A stretch of DNA of 45,898 bases from a virus. Under the pieces are notes generated by a model. It made no database searches. It was not told the DNA's origin and saw only the letters and a list, made by a program, of their open reading frames with translations. Position numbers and translations under genes: made by a program. This document shows, in pieces, positions 1 through 6,485 of the stretch. The stretch covers positions 1 through 45,898 of the IMG/VR virus record IMGVR_UViG_3300047547_000189. The stretch is one strand, 5' to 3'. Within the stretch, counting starts at the first letter, position 1. Each line of letters begins with the position of its first letter.

Positions 1-10
1 GGATGGCCCC

Positions 11-40
11 TTGACCCTCCCACCCTCTGGGTGCTACAGT
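11..40 (+). promoter_or_regulatory. Putative sigma70-type early promoter P1
   Basis: TTGACC (11-16) is followed by an 18-nt GC-rich spacer and TACAGT (35-40). It lies about 75 nt upstream of the first rightward gene and can drive the whole left-end operon. It resembles a second site at 8711-8739 (TTGACA, 17 nt, TACATT) in its GC-rich spacer and in a -10 box with C at the third position. The box match is seen directly; activity is inferred. Confidence 0.55.
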
Positions 41-80
41 CTGACGGGCTAGCGGGAAAGATAGCTCACCTATTTTATAT

Positions 81-97
81 TCTTAATTCTATTAAGA
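81..97 (+). other. Leader hairpin before first gene
   Basis: TCTTAAT (81-87) and ATTAAGA (91-97) form a 7-bp stem with loop TCT, just upstream of the Shine-Dalgarno AAAGGA of the gene at 116. Related CTTAAT/ATTAAG hairpins recur before other ribosome binding sites (1484-1499, 8488-8503), which argues against chance. Its role could be mRNA 5'-end stability or translational control; that is inference. Confidence 0.4.
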
Positions 98-115
98 TAA
101 AGAAAGGATTCTAAT

Positions 116-358
116 ATGTTTACTACTCTCACTAAAGAACAATGGATTAATAGAGAGAAAGCTAGATATGAAAAGGCGCGCGAACAGAGAGAATGGGAAC
201 GCGCACTTAATTATCACTCACGCGCACTCAAAACTATTAAGTTTATTAAACAATGCCAATACATGAGTGAAGAAAGTAAAGAAAAACATTTGAAATATTG
301 GATTGATTCGAAAGAGGAGCAAGAGGCTAAATTTCCTCAATTGAAGAAAGGCTTCTAA
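116..358 (+). CDS. Small charged helical protein, unknown function
   Basis: This 80-aa protein is not recognised. It is rich in Lys, Glu and Arg and is predicted by eye to be almost entirely helical, with heptad-like spacing around residues 9-45, so a coiled coil or nucleic-acid-binding helix is possible. No Cys pair or membrane segment is seen. The start follows AAAGGATTCTAAT, the first example of the phage's recurrent SD-TTCTA leader. It is the first gene after promoter P1 and therefore probably immediate early, a position where small phages often carry host-takeover factors; that role is a guess from position only. About 160 nt downstream have no convincing gene. Confidence 0.75.
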   Translation: MFTTLTKEQWINREKARYEKAREQREWERALNYHSRALKTIKFIKQCQYMSEESKEKHLKYWIDSKEEQEAKFPQLKKGF

Positions 359-516
359 TATGGCACTCACAACTATCACACAATCCTAGCTGATGATTCT
401 TGAATAGATGAAATACCTCATACACGCATCTATATAATAATAGGTATGGGGTATACTAGGAAGCAATTCACCCTCTTACATTCATATACGCATTCATACA
501 AGGTTAAACTACTATC

Positions 517-684
517 ATGAATGATACTTCTCCAACCTATAAAGTAATTGAAATTTTCAATCATGGCAAGATTAAATATCAAATTGTCTTTGGAAAAGAA
601 GAGCGACATTTAGCCTATGTTAATTCAAAAGATGAAGCAAATAATCTTGTACGACACTTGAATTCCAAGGTTAATATTGGATAG
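517..684 (+). CDS. 55-aa protein, unknown function
   Basis: This 55-aa ORF opens MNDTSPTYKVIEIF and ends HLNSKVNIG before TAG. Alternating hydrophobic residues in the first half (YKVIEIF, KYQIVFG) suggest a short beta-sheet fold followed by a helix (KDEANNLVRHL). There is no strong Shine-Dalgarno sequence (only an AAGG about 14 nt upstream), so the start is the least certain part. It ends 10 nt before the next start and overlaps no other plausible gene, which supports it as part of the early operon. Function is unknown. Confidence 0.55.
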   Translation: MNDTSPTYKVIEIFNHGKIKYQIVFGKEERHLAYVNSKDEANNLVRHLNSKVNIG

Positions 685-694
685 GAGAGTCTTC

Positions 695-1000
695 ATGACT
701 ACCCATATCTACATGCTCTCAATTCCTATCTCTAATTACACAGGAGATGAAATATTTGAGAAGAAGTTCTATTTCAACTCTAAACCTAACAGGGAACAAG
801 TAATTGATCTCTGTACTAGGCTGATTCGAGAATTTGAGTATAAAGATTTTGATACAGAACAAGCTAGAGATATGATCCTTCATATTGGTAAGGATAATTT
901 TCCTTGCCTTAGAAGTGGTCAGGTGCTGCATTCTATTCCAATTACTCACCCAAAATTTGGTGACTGTTCAATATGTTTGGAGAGAGTTTATGTCTACTAA
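695..1000 (+). CDS. 101-aa protein, unknown function
   Basis: This protein is not recognised. The ATG at 695 is chosen because it follows ATAGGAGAG at a normal distance; an in-frame TTG at 677 lies inside the preceding gene and has no SD. The protein begins MTTHIYMLSIPIS, has a central helix with acidic and aromatic residues (EFEYKDFDTEQARDM) and ends in VYVY. It sits 10 nt after the 55-aa gene. Its last codons overlap the ATG of a short, apparently frame-disrupted reading frame at 990. No membrane or catalytic motif is seen. Confidence 0.75.
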   Translation: MTTHIYMLSIPISNYTGDEIFEKKFYFNSKPNREQVIDLCTRLIREFEYKDFDTEQARDMILHIGKDNFPCLRSGQVLHSIPITHPKFGDCSICLERVYVY

Positions 1001-1134
1001 CACTTCTCTCTATTCATAACTACAAAATCATTACAGATGATTATGGCAATGAGGTTGCTATAATTGAGAACTACTGTAAACTTATCAATAAACATATCTA
1101 TCATGTTGGTAGATTTAAATGGTGGAAGGCATAG
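990..1134 (+). pseudogene. Frame-disrupted small gene, or +1 frameshift gene
   Basis: ATG at 990 follows GGAGAG (979-984) at ideal spacing but reads only nine codons (MSTNTSLYS) to TAA at 1017-1019. In the +1 frame, coding-like sequence (NYKIITDDYGNEVAIIENY and onward to GRFKWWKA) continues to TAG at 1132-1134, one nucleotide before the next gene's ATG. That frame has its own ATG at 973 but without an SD. Either one nucleotide has been lost or gained, or the TCA-TAA site is a programmed +1 shift. The joined product would be about 47 aa. Function is unknown. Confidence 0.45.
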
Positions 1135-1135
1135 T

Positions 1136-1318
1136 ATGGAACAATATTTCATTCCCCCTTCACAATTCCCAAATTCTAAAGTATCCTCCAATCATACATA
1201 TCAGGATACTCAAATTCAAACAGCTGAGAATATTCTCTGGTGTTATAATGAATTTGGATTCCCTACTCTGGAGCTGGAGAAGAGTGAGGAAGAGATTCTT
1301 AAGGAGAAGTTGAAATGA
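1136..1318 (+). CDS. 60-aa protein, unknown function
   Basis: ATG at 1136 is preferred over an in-frame ATG at 1064 because GGAAGG lies 6 nt upstream and because the preceding +1-frame ORF stops at 1134. The product begins MEQYFIPPSQ and ends in an acidic/basic helix (LEKSEEEILKEKLK). No known family is recognised. Its stop overlaps the next start in an ATGA arrangement, so the two genes are probably translationally coupled. Confidence 0.6.
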   Translation: MEQYFIPPSQFPNSKVSSNHTYQDTQIQTAENILWCYNEFGFPTLELEKSEEEILKEKLK

Positions 1319-1488
1319 CTGTATCAGAACTTATCAAAACACTTCAACAACTAGCTGAAAAAGATAGTAATCAAGAAGTGTATATTGGAGTTCGTGGGCG
1401 AGGTATTAGATTTATTGCCTGCGTAGAAGAAGCAGCTTGTGGAATTATCATTGAGACTAAACCGCACGATCTAGATACTAATTCTTAA
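1315..1488 (+). CDS. 57-aa phage protein (MTVSELI-type), unknown function
   Basis: This 57-aa ORF starts in an ATGA overlap with the previous gene. The N-terminal helix MTVSELIKTLQQL followed by NQEVYIGV resembles the many small phage proteins of pattern 'T-V-x-E-L-I-x-x-L-x(6-10)-D-x-E-V-x-V'; these have no established function. The fold looks like helix plus small sheet. The TAA stop is embedded in a hairpin (1484-1499) that also covers part of the next gene's ribosome binding site, so termination here may influence the next gene's translation. Confidence 0.7.
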   Translation: MTVSELIKTLQQLAEKDSNQEVYIGVRGRGIRFIACVEEAACGIIIETKPHDLDTNS

Positions 1489-1499
1489 TTAATATTAAG
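1484..1499 (+). promoter_or_regulatory. SD-overlapping hairpin with TAAT loop
   Basis: CTTAAT (1484-1489), loop TAAT and ATTAAG (1494-1499) form a 6-bp stem whose 3' arm overlaps the AAGGAG Shine-Dalgarno sequence (1497-1502) of the GTG-started gene at 1511. The structure is closely matched by 8488-8503. It could hold the SD partly closed until upstream ribosomes open it. Confidence 0.45.
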
Positions 1500-1510
1500 G
1501 AGATTCTAAA

Positions 1511-1636
1511 GTGATATTACATAATATTAGTAAAGAAAACATTTCTATTCTAGAAGAACTCTTTGCTATTCTTACTCCTACTGGCTGGGTAATTCCAGAC
1601 TGGGTTATTTTACTTAAAAATACGGTGAGGAAGTAA
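1511..1636 (+). CDS. 41-aa protein with GTG start, unknown function
   Basis: GTG at 1511 follows AAGGAGATTCTAAA, the recurrent phage leader, which makes this unusual start believable. The product (MILHNISKENISILEELF and onward) is a short helix followed by a hydrophobic/aromatic segment (GWVIPDWVILL) and a basic tail. The second half could be a small membrane-associated stretch, but it contains Pro and Asp. It ends 3 nt before the next gene. No family is recognised. Confidence 0.55.
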   Translation: MILHNISKENISILEELFAILTPTGWVIPDWVILLKNTVRK

Positions 1637-1639
1637 ATC

Positions 1640-1990
1640 ATGTGCAATCATCCTGAACCAGTAAATGAATTTGGAGAAACTATGTCTCAAATTACTTCGA
1701 ATCCTAAAAGACACCAACACGCAGAATTCATCATTGCCTGGGCGAATGGAGAGACTATTGAATTTAAACCTCCACATAGTAATGAGTGGAAGGAACTTCA
1801 AACTTCTACTCCAGAGTGGCTTCTTAATTATGAATATAGGATCAAAGATAAAGAACCTAATTACGGAATTATAGCGGCAAATACTTATCTCATTCATAGT
1901 CATCTATCTGACGAAGATAGATGGGAAGTAGTTTCTAACGCTGTAATTAAAGTTTATAAGGCATATACACAAGGGAAAGAGAAGGAGTAA
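1640..1990 (+). CDS. Phage protein with W..YRIK-type domain
   Basis: This 116-aa protein starts after GAGGAAG. Residues about 26-70 show a pattern common in tailed-phage proteins: HAEFIIAWANGE, then a Trp (NEWKEL), then LLNYEYRIKD. This small domain is widespread in phages but has no assigned biochemical role. The protein at 3312-3734 carries a diverged copy (IIQAFKEGK, QEWVEI, EFRVKPE), so the two are probably paralogues. The C-terminal half is helical and acidic. It lies in the early accessory operon. Confidence 0.75.
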   Translation: MCNHPEPVNEFGETMSQITSNPKRHQHAEFIIAWANGETIEFKPPHSNEWKELQTSTPEWLLNYEYRIKDKEPNYGIIAANTYLIHSHLSDEDRWEVVSNAVIKVYKAYTQGKEKE

Positions 1991-1996
1991 AATAAT

Positions 1997-2233
1997 ATGA
2001 GTGCGCGCCAAGCATTTCAATTATACTGTTCTCAATCTGCATTCAAGAGTGCCCAAACTATCACCTCTACTACTATCCTAATCAAAGAGGATAAATCAAC
2101 TATCCAATACTACCGCCGCAAGAGAGATGCAGATAGGCTAATTGAAAAAGAGAAAGAGAATATTATTACCCAAGCTAATAGGATTATTGAACTTGAAGAG
2201 AATATGCTAGATATTTCTGGTATTATGCTCTAA
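1997..2233 (+). CDS. 78-aa coiled-coil protein, unknown function
   Basis: This protein starts 7 nt after the previous stop, with GAAGGAG as SD. The N-terminal half contains many Ser, Thr and Gln residues. The C-terminal half (YYRRKRDADRLIEKEKEN onward) is a continuous charged helix with coiled-coil periodicity, so it may oligomerise. No catalytic or membrane motif is seen. A weak hairpin terminator follows at 2240-2256. Function is unknown. Confidence 0.7.
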   Translation: MSARQAFQLYCSQSAFKSAQTITSTTILIKEDKSTIQYYRRKRDADRLIEKEKENIITQANRIIELEENMLDISGIML

Positions 2234-2239
2234 CTTTAT

Positions 2240-2256
2240 GGGAGATGTCTCCCTTT
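2240..2256 (+). terminator. Weak Rho-independent terminator or attenuator
   Basis: GGGAG (2240-2244) and CTCCC (2249-2253) form a 5-bp GC stem with loop ATGT, followed by TTTATAT. The stem is short and the U-tract broken, so it probably attenuates rather than stops early transcription. Confidence 0.4.
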
Positions 2257-2290
2257 ATATACTCATATATAATAGTTTATGTGAGTATAT
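2257..2290 (+). promoter_or_regulatory. Inverted repeat upstream of a ribosome binding site
   Basis: ATATACTCA (2257-2265) and TGAGTATAT (2282-2290) form a perfect 9-bp inverted repeat with a 16-nt loop, ending 2 nt before the TAGGAG leader of the gene at 2305. It could be an RNA hairpin that tunes translation or a protein-binding site. The pairing is seen; the role is inferred. Confidence 0.45.
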
Positions 2291-2304
2291 TATAGGAGAT
2301 TCTA

Positions 2305-2430
2305 ATGTTTAAACGTTTGCTTGATAAATTCATTACTGTCCTATTCTTTCCTGTAACCCTCTTTATTTATATCCTCTCTTATTTCTGGAAACAAATTCAA
2401 GAAGCGTGGGAGGCGGGACAATATGACTAA
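2305..2430 (+). CDS. 41-aa single-pass membrane protein
   Basis: ATG at 2305 follows TAGGAGATTCTA. The product starts MFKRLLDKF (positive, cytoplasmic side) and then has about 18 hydrophobic/aromatic residues (ITVLFFPVTLFIYILSYFW) followed by a charged tail. This fits a one-pass inner-membrane peptide with N-in topology. It overlaps the next gene by 8 nt. Such early phage membrane peptides can block superinfection or disturb host envelope functions; that is a positional guess only. Confidence 0.65.
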   Translation: MFKRLLDKFITVLFFPVTLFIYILSYFWKQIQEAWEAGQYD

Positions 2431-2791
2431 TATTCTTTCCAGATTTAAATATCTCACACCCGAGATTCTAAGAGAGGCGGCTAGTTATTTAGGATACACA
2501 GAGGAAGAAACAAAAGTTACTATAGATTCAGAGGGTAAAATAAAGAGTCAACAAGAGAGATTTATTTGCTTCGCACTAGATAATATTAGTGACCATAATT
2601 TTTCTGAGGAGCTTCGAAAAGAATTTATCGAGTTTATTAAAGCAGAAGGATGGAACTGGCATAAGTCTACTGTGCTAGATTTCTATACATATAGTTCTGA
2701 ATATATGTTCTATTCTATCCCAGCTGCACAATCAATCAGGTTCATGCTATGTCATTTCCTAGCTAATATGATTGAAGATGGAGCACTCTAA
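2423..2791 (+). CDS. 122-aa protein, unknown function
   Basis: The ATG overlaps the end of the 41-aa membrane gene and lies downstream of GGGAGGCGGGA, so the pair is coupled. The protein is mostly helical, with aromatic residues in the C-terminal half (WNWHKSTVLDFYTYSSEYMF) and a final amphipathic helix (IRFMLCHFLANMIEDG). It directly abuts the next gene. No recognised motif. Confidence 0.75.
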   Translation: MTNILSRFKYLTPEILREAASYLGYTEEETKVTIDSEGKIKSQQERFICFALDNISDHNFSEELRKEFIEFIKAEGWNWHKSTVLDFYTYSSEYMFYSIPAAQSIRFMLCHFLANMIEDGAL

Positions 2792-3199
2792 ATGAATCAT
2801 GATATTGCAGATAAGTGGATCGCAGCTCTTGAATCTGGAAAATATTCCCAAGCAAGAGAAGCTCTTAGAACTACAGATGGTTTCTGTTGTTTAGGAGTTC
2901 TTTCTGATCTGTATATCAAGGAACATCCTAAAGAAGAATGGACAGTTACTAGCTTGACAATTAGTAATTTGACAGAGACTTTTTACTCTATCAAAGATAC
3001 AGATCCCTGTGGCGCAGACTATGCCTCTACTGTATTGCCTAGACAAGTTCAAGACTGGGCAGGAATGTCCTCAGAATCAGGACACTTTATGGAGAGAAAT
3101 AGTGCTAGTGGCCCTTCCCTAGTATTTTATAACGATCAACTTAAGTTCTCATTTAAAGAAATAGCAAATATTATTAGACATAATAAAGAGAATCTTTAA
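2792..3199 (+). CDS. Conserved phage protein (GFCCLGVL family)
   Basis: This 135-aa protein belongs by eye to a widespread tailed-phage family. Hallmarks are an N-terminal KWIAALESGKYSQ, the signature DGFCCLGVLSDL at about residues 29-40, a central LPRQVQDWAG and a C-terminal SFKEIANII. The Cys pair (CC) and Trp/Gly residues are conserved across the family as I recall it; no biochemical function has been established. It starts directly at the end of the preceding ORF and is followed 9 nt later by a tRNA gene. Confidence 0.85.
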   Translation: MNHDIADKWIAALESGKYSQAREALRTTDGFCCLGVLSDLYIKEHPKEEWTVTSLTISNLTETFYSIKDTDPCGADYASTVLPRQVQDWAGMSSESGHFMERNSASGPSLVFYNDQLKFSFKEIANIIRHNKENL

Positions 3200-3208
3200 G
3201 TTCCCAGT

Positions 3209-3285
3209 GGGCCATTAACTCAATTGGTTAGAGTAGCCGACTCATAATCGGTTAGTTAGGAGTTCGAGTCTCCTATGGCCTACCA
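3209..3285 (+). tRNA. tRNA with CAT anticodon, probably tRNA-Ile2
   Basis: A full cloverleaf is present: acceptor GGGCCAT/ATGGCCT (one G-T pair), D stem ACTC/GAGT, anticodon stem GCCGA/TCGGT with loop CTCATAA, T stem AGGAG/CTCCT with TTCGAGT, discriminator A and an encoded CCA. Anticodon CAT means elongator Met or Ile2 (lysidine-modified, reading AUA). Acceptor pairs 4 and 5 are C-G, as in bacterial tRNA-Ile2, and the anticodon arm resembles Ile2 more than Met, so Ile2 is favoured. This would help translation of the phage's AUA codons. Confidence 0.9.
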
Positions 3286-3311
3286 CCCCACTACTAAATA
3301 AAGTATTCATA

Positions 3312-3734
3312 ATGGCTAACTCACCTGTCTATTCCAGACCACTTCCTACAACTAATATTTATGGAGATTTCATTGATAAACATCTAGAAATCATCCAAGC
3401 ATTTAAAGAGGGAAAAACTATTGAACGCCAGAACAATGCATTAATATCAGGATACCAAGAATGGGTAGAAATTCCTACTGTTATAGAGTATCTTAAAATC
3501 TGTACTCTATTTGAAATGGAATTCCGAGTTAAGCCTGAGGTTATCACAGGATGGATTAATATCTATCCTCCAGAATACAATATGCATAAAGATACACTGG
3601 CTGGAGTTCTAGGTAACTCTGGGGGAGTTTATGCAACTAAGGAACTAGCTAAAACGATTCATAAGAATAACCACACTATTCATAGGGTTGCTTGTATTCA
3701 AATCTCCTATACTCCAGGAGAAGGGCTAGAGTAA
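3312..3734 (+). CDS. 140-aa phage protein with YRIK-like domain
   Basis: Residues about 28-75 carry a diverged copy of the domain in the protein at 1640-1990: EIIQAFKEGKTIE, then QEWVEI, then EMEFRVKPE. The C-terminal half is different (YATKELAKTIHKNNH, RVACIQISYTPGEG). The ATG lies 26 nt after the tRNA's CCA and has only a weak SD (AAATAAAG), so translation may be modest. It is followed by a terminator and a long hairpin. Function is unknown. Confidence 0.75.
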   Translation: MANSPVYSRPLPTTNIYGDFIDKHLEIIQAFKEGKTIERQNNALISGYQEWVEIPTVIEYLKICTLFEMEFRVKPEVITGWINIYPPEYNMHKDTLAGVLGNSGGVYATKELAKTIHKNNHTIHRVACIQISYTPGEGLE

Positions 3735-3744
3735 TTCCCAAAGC

Positions 3745-3774
3745 ACACCTCTATAATGGGGTGTCTTCCTTTTT
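3745..3774 (+). terminator. Rho-independent terminator or attenuator
   Basis: ACACC (3745-3749) and GGTGT (3760-3764) form a stem followed by CTTCCTTTTT. It lies just after the 140-aa gene and before a separately structured leader, so it probably reduces read-through into the next group. Confidence 0.5.
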
Positions 3775-3810
3775 CTATTCTCCCTCCCAATTATCCTGGA
3801 GAATAGAAAA
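3771..3810 (+). promoter_or_regulatory. 13-bp perfect hairpin before RBS
   Basis: TTTTCTATTCTCC (3771-3783) and GGAGAATAGAAAA (3798-3810) pair perfectly over 13 bp around a 14-nt loop. The 3' arm ends immediately before the AGAGGA SD of the gene at 3824. The 5' arm overlaps the U-tract of the preceding terminator, so the two structures are mutually exclusive in part. This arrangement could serve antitermination, RNase III processing or mRNA stabilisation; pairing is seen, role inferred. Confidence 0.6.
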
Positions 3811-3823
3811 TAGAGGATACATT

Positions 3824-4243
3824 ATGGCAAACTTACCTACTAGACAAAAGTTCAGACCTTATTTCTCAGAATCTGAGTTAGGAGTAGTTATTGAAACTCT
3901 TAAAACTCATCAGGCGCCGCGCTCTAAACTTACTGGGATACTAAAATATCTAGAGACCTTTGTTATTAAGATGGAGCGAGGAGTTATATCTCCTTCTCTA
4001 GATTTAAAGGGAACACCACGCGAACAACTAATTAAATCTCTTGAACTAGATACTCCATCCTCACCTTCTCTTATCTCAGTAGTTAAAGATAAAGAGCAAG
4101 AAGGTAGTATCTTATACTCTAAATGGAGAGAAGGGGCTACTTTATCTCCTAAGCAATTAGAAAGGGTACATATTTATAGATATGAAAATGATCTAATGAC
4201 TTCCCAAGAGGAAGCAGATTATGAAAAGGAGCTTATGAAATGA
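3824..4243 (+). CDS. 139-aa protein, unknown function
   Basis: ATG at 3824 is chosen because GAGGA lies at good spacing; the same frame extends to 3692 but that part overlaps the previous gene, the terminator and the hairpin. The protein begins MANLPTRQKFRPYFSE, has a helical middle (ELGVVIETLKTH, KYLETFVIKM) and an acidic C-terminal helix (SQEEADYEKELMK). The N-terminal 'R-x-x-F-S-E-x-E-L' stretch resembles small phage early proteins, but I cannot name the family. It overlaps the next start by 4 nt. Confidence 0.75.
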   Translation: MANLPTRQKFRPYFSESELGVVIETLKTHQAPRSKLTGILKYLETFVIKMERGVISPSLDLKGTPREQLIKSLELDTPSSPSLISVVKDKEQEGSILYSKWREGATLSPKQLERVHIYRYENDLMTSQEEADYEKELMK

Positions 4244-4506
4244 ACTCTCTAATATACATAACTGGGTATGAAAATCAAGATACTGGAGTTAAAGAATTTG
4301 TTATTGCGGCTACTAGTCCAACTCCTACACACATTAAAGGAGATAAAATAATTATTAAAGGAAAGGAAGAAATAAAAGAATGTGTTGTAGTTGGAGTGAT
4401 TACTACACTACTTATAGAAGAGAATAACCATATTACCTTAGTGTATGTTAGAGTAATTAAACCTATTTCATTCAAAGATAATCTTCCTGGATACACTAAC
4501 AATTAA
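4240..4506 (+). CDS. 88-aa beta-rich protein, unknown function
   Basis: The start codon overlaps the previous stop (ATGAA/TGA), indicating translational coupling. The sequence alternates hydrophobic and polar residues (LIYITGYENQ, VVVGVITTLLIEE, HITLVYVRVIKPIS), typical of a small beta-barrel or SH3-like fold. There are no Cys pairs or catalytic signatures. Function is unknown. Confidence 0.7.
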   Translation: MNSLIYITGYENQDTGVKEFVIAATSPTPTHIKGDKIIIKGKEEIKECVVVGVITTLLIEENNHITLVYVRVIKPISFKDNLPGYTNN

Positions 4507-4517
4507 GAGGAAATAAA

Positions 4518-4727
4518 ATGATCCTATCATTCACATGGTTTAGCCTCAAATATTGGGGTCTTGGAACTAAAGATACTGTAAAGAAGGAAATTGAAACAGC
4601 TCACAAAGATATGATGTTTCATGAGAGTAGAAAAGAATATCATGAAGCTATGGTGGCCGTACAGAAAAAGAAACTTACAAGGCTGACTAAATACTACTCA
4701 CATTGTAACCAAGACGCTTCTCAATAA
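4518..4727 (+). CDS. 69-aa helical protein, unknown function
   Basis: The start follows AAGAGGAAATAAA. A short hydrophobic/aromatic N-terminus (MILSFTWFSLKYWGLG) precedes a long charged helix (KKEIETAHKDMMFHES onward) with basic residues near the end. The N-terminus may contact the membrane, but it is short for a transmembrane helix. No family is recognised. Confidence 0.65.
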   Translation: MILSFTWFSLKYWGLGTKDTVKKEIETAHKDMMFHESRKEYHEAMVAVQKKKLTRLTKYYSHCNQDASQ

Positions 4728-4749
4728 ACCTTAATATTTAGGAGATTCT

Positions 4750-4863
4750 ATGGCAAAGATTCTATTACCTTTTGTAGATGATTACGGAAACGAATACATT
4801 CCTAAAGATCTTCTATATACTTCCTATATGGCAAGATACTATTTCTACAAAGGAGCCCTCTAA
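4750..4863 (+). CDS. 37-aa ORF sharing its start with the next gene
   Basis: The recurrent leader (TTTAGGAGATTCT) precedes ATG at 4750, and the ORF runs to TAA at 4861-4863. Its first 16 nt (4750-4765) are identical to the start of the following 351-aa gene (4865-4880), giving the same MAKIL N-terminus. It then diverges (LPFVDDYGNEY, MARYYFYKGAL). The DDYGNE motif is also seen in the frame-disrupted gene near 1040. It may be a leader peptide, a remnant of duplication, or a real small protein. Confidence 0.55.
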   Translation: MAKILLPFVDDYGNEYIPKDLLYTSYMARYYFYKGAL

Positions 4864-4864
4864 T

Positions 4865-5920
4865 ATGGCAAAGATTCTATGTGCCTACTCAGGAATAACT
4901 TTCCAAGTAGAGCATTTCCCAATCTCTTTAACTCAAAGAGAATCTTATCATCCAATCTTTGATGTTCCTCAAAAGAAACTTCTCCCTTATCTTCGTAAAT
5001 GGGGAGCTAACGAACTAACCCCCACAGATTCTTATCTTCTATTCCTCTCTCTACTAAAATCTTCAGATCTAGTAGACTTCCGCTATCCTACAATTAGAAC
5101 TGAGAATACAGATTCAATTGTGGCGCAACATATGGAAAACCTGGCGAAGGTAGTTATTAAAATCAATACAGTAACTTCCCCGGCTCAGGTATTTCCTTCC
5201 TATGTTATTAATCCAGACACACGTAATTTAGAGAATGTAGATATTTGGATTGATAACTGGAAAGATTCATATGAGGATTTCTGTAATGGGGCGCGTAGAG
5301 ATTATGATAATCGCCGCGTAGGAGATAAAGAGAGAGTTCTTCAAAGACTCATTATGAATCCTCACAGAGAGATAACTTCCTATGCCACACAATTAGCAGA
5401 GTGGGCTTCTCTAGCAGGTAAGTTCCCTAAGTTTACAACCAATTCACCATTCTCAGGTAAGCCTATTTCCTGTGATGAGTATTGGAAACAACTCATAGTT
5501 AAGTGTATTAATGGAGCATTCCTAACAGAACAGATGCGCGCAGATGTTAAGGAACTCCTAGACCATTGTGAAGATAACATTCACATGGTAGGTTCTATTT
5601 ACTCTAAAACTCTCTTCTCTAATATCTGGAAGGCTCTTGAGAAATCTAAGAACTTCCTAGAACTAGGAGATAGAGATATTGCCAAGTCAACTTACCATAT
5701 TCTTGAATCTTCAGATCAAGTGGAAGAATTGAATATCAAGGCAATCATTGATTCTGCACCTGAAACTATGCCCACTAGGGAACAATATCCTTCTAAGTTT
5801 GAATACTTGCGCGCGAAAATGAGATATGAAACGGCCCAGAGTTATAAGAAGAAGGAACTAACTTCCTGGGAAGATAAAGTAACTCACCCGCAACAACGAG
5901 AAGGAGATTCTAATGTCTAA
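4865..5920 (+). CDS. 351-aa conserved early phage protein, unknown function
   Basis: ATG at 4865 is chosen because AAAGGAG lies upstream; an in-frame ATG at 4778 lies inside the 37-aa ORF in another frame. The N-terminus (AKILCAYSGITFQVEHFPI) recalls a family of phage early proteins that begin with a CxxSG-x-x-F-x-x-EH-F pattern and continue SYHPIFDVPQKKLL; the Cys and His could bind metal, but only one Cys is seen there. The rest is helical and charged, with repeated acidic helices (DVKELLDHCEDN). It overlaps the next gene by 8 nt. It is the largest protein of the accessory early region, so probably important; no function can be assigned. Confidence 0.8.
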   Translation: MAKILCAYSGITFQVEHFPISLTQRESYHPIFDVPQKKLLPYLRKWGANELTPTDSYLLFLSLLKSSDLVDFRYPTIRTENTDSIVAQHMENLAKVVIKINTVTSPAQVFPSYVINPDTRNLENVDIWIDNWKDSYEDFCNGARRDYDNRRVGDKERVLQRLIMNPHREITSYATQLAEWASLAGKFPKFTTNSPFSGKPISCDEYWKQLIVKCINGAFLTEQMRADVKELLDHCEDNIHMVGSIYSKTLFSNIWKALEKSKNFLELGDRDIAKSTYHILESSDQVEELNIKAIIDSAPETMPTREQYPSKFEYLRAKMRYETAQSYKKKELTSWEDKVTHPQQREGDSNV

Positions 5921-6239
5921 TTCATTCTCTTTTTATTCCTGGGTGCCAGGAGTTAGGAAATCTCTTCACTCAGAAATTCTCACAGAGTTTCATATTTCTA
6001 AAAGATTCCAAGATAGGCTATCAAAATACTATATCCTACATTGGACAGGGGCCCATCTAAAAGAACAAAATTCCACAGGATATATTACCCACCAGGGAAT
6101 TAAATATATTCCACTACCTGCAAAAGATTGTCACATGTATAATTGCTATCAAGCTAAGCAGGTGGCGCTCTCATTTAGAAAACTAGCCTCAGATGATTAT
6201 CCCCTAGGCTATGTTATGATTAAGATTCTGGAGAACTAA
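5913..6239 (+). CDS. 108-aa protein, unknown function
   Basis: The ATG at 5913 follows AAGGAGATTCTA, another copy of the shared leader, and overlaps the previous gene by 8 nt. The sequence is rich in aromatic and His/Cys residues (FYSWVPGV, YYILHWTGAH, KDCHMYNCYQ). The HMYNC segment has one His and two Cys (C-H-x3-C) that could bind metal, but that is too little to name a finger. No family is recognised. Confidence 0.75.
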   Translation: MSNSFSFYSWVPGVRKSLHSEILTEFHISKRFQDRLSKYYILHWTGAHLKEQNSTGYITHQGIKYIPLPAKDCHMYNCYQAKQVALSFRKLASDDYPLGYVMIKILEN

Positions 6240-6242
6240 CTC

Positions 6243-6485
6243 ATGGTTAAAGATACTAGAACGGCAGCTAAAAAAGCTCAACAAGAACATTGGATGCGTA
6301 AAGGACAAATTGCGTATATCAATGGTTTGTTACTTAATATTCTACGAAACCATAAAACTATTCCTCCAGATATTAATCAGTATCTAAAAGCAGCTAAAAC
6401 AAATATTGAATATGCTTTTAGGGCAGAGAGTAGAAACAATGAATTCCTCAATCTAAACCTTAAGCCTACCTGGAAAAAGAAATGA
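6243..6485 (+). CDS. 80-aa basic protein, unknown function
   Basis: The start follows CTGGAGAACTAACTC. The N-terminus is basic (MVKDTRTAAKKAQQEHW) and the middle hydrophobic (IAYINGLLLNILRNHKTI), with a basic C-terminus (TWKKK). It may bind nucleic acid. Its stop overlaps the ATG of the downstream helicase by 4 nt, so it is probably co-translated with it; an accessory role for the helicase is possible but unproven. Confidence 0.7.
   Translation: MVKDTRTAAKKAQQEHWMRKGQIAYINGLLLNILRNHKTIPPDINQYLKAAKTNIEYAFRAESRNNEFLNLNLKPTWKKK

Noticed and set aside
400-457. Promoter in the 359-516 gap (TATAAT and TATACT strings)
   Set aside because: No -35 hexamer at a suitable distance; AT-rich DNA makes isolated -10 strings expected.
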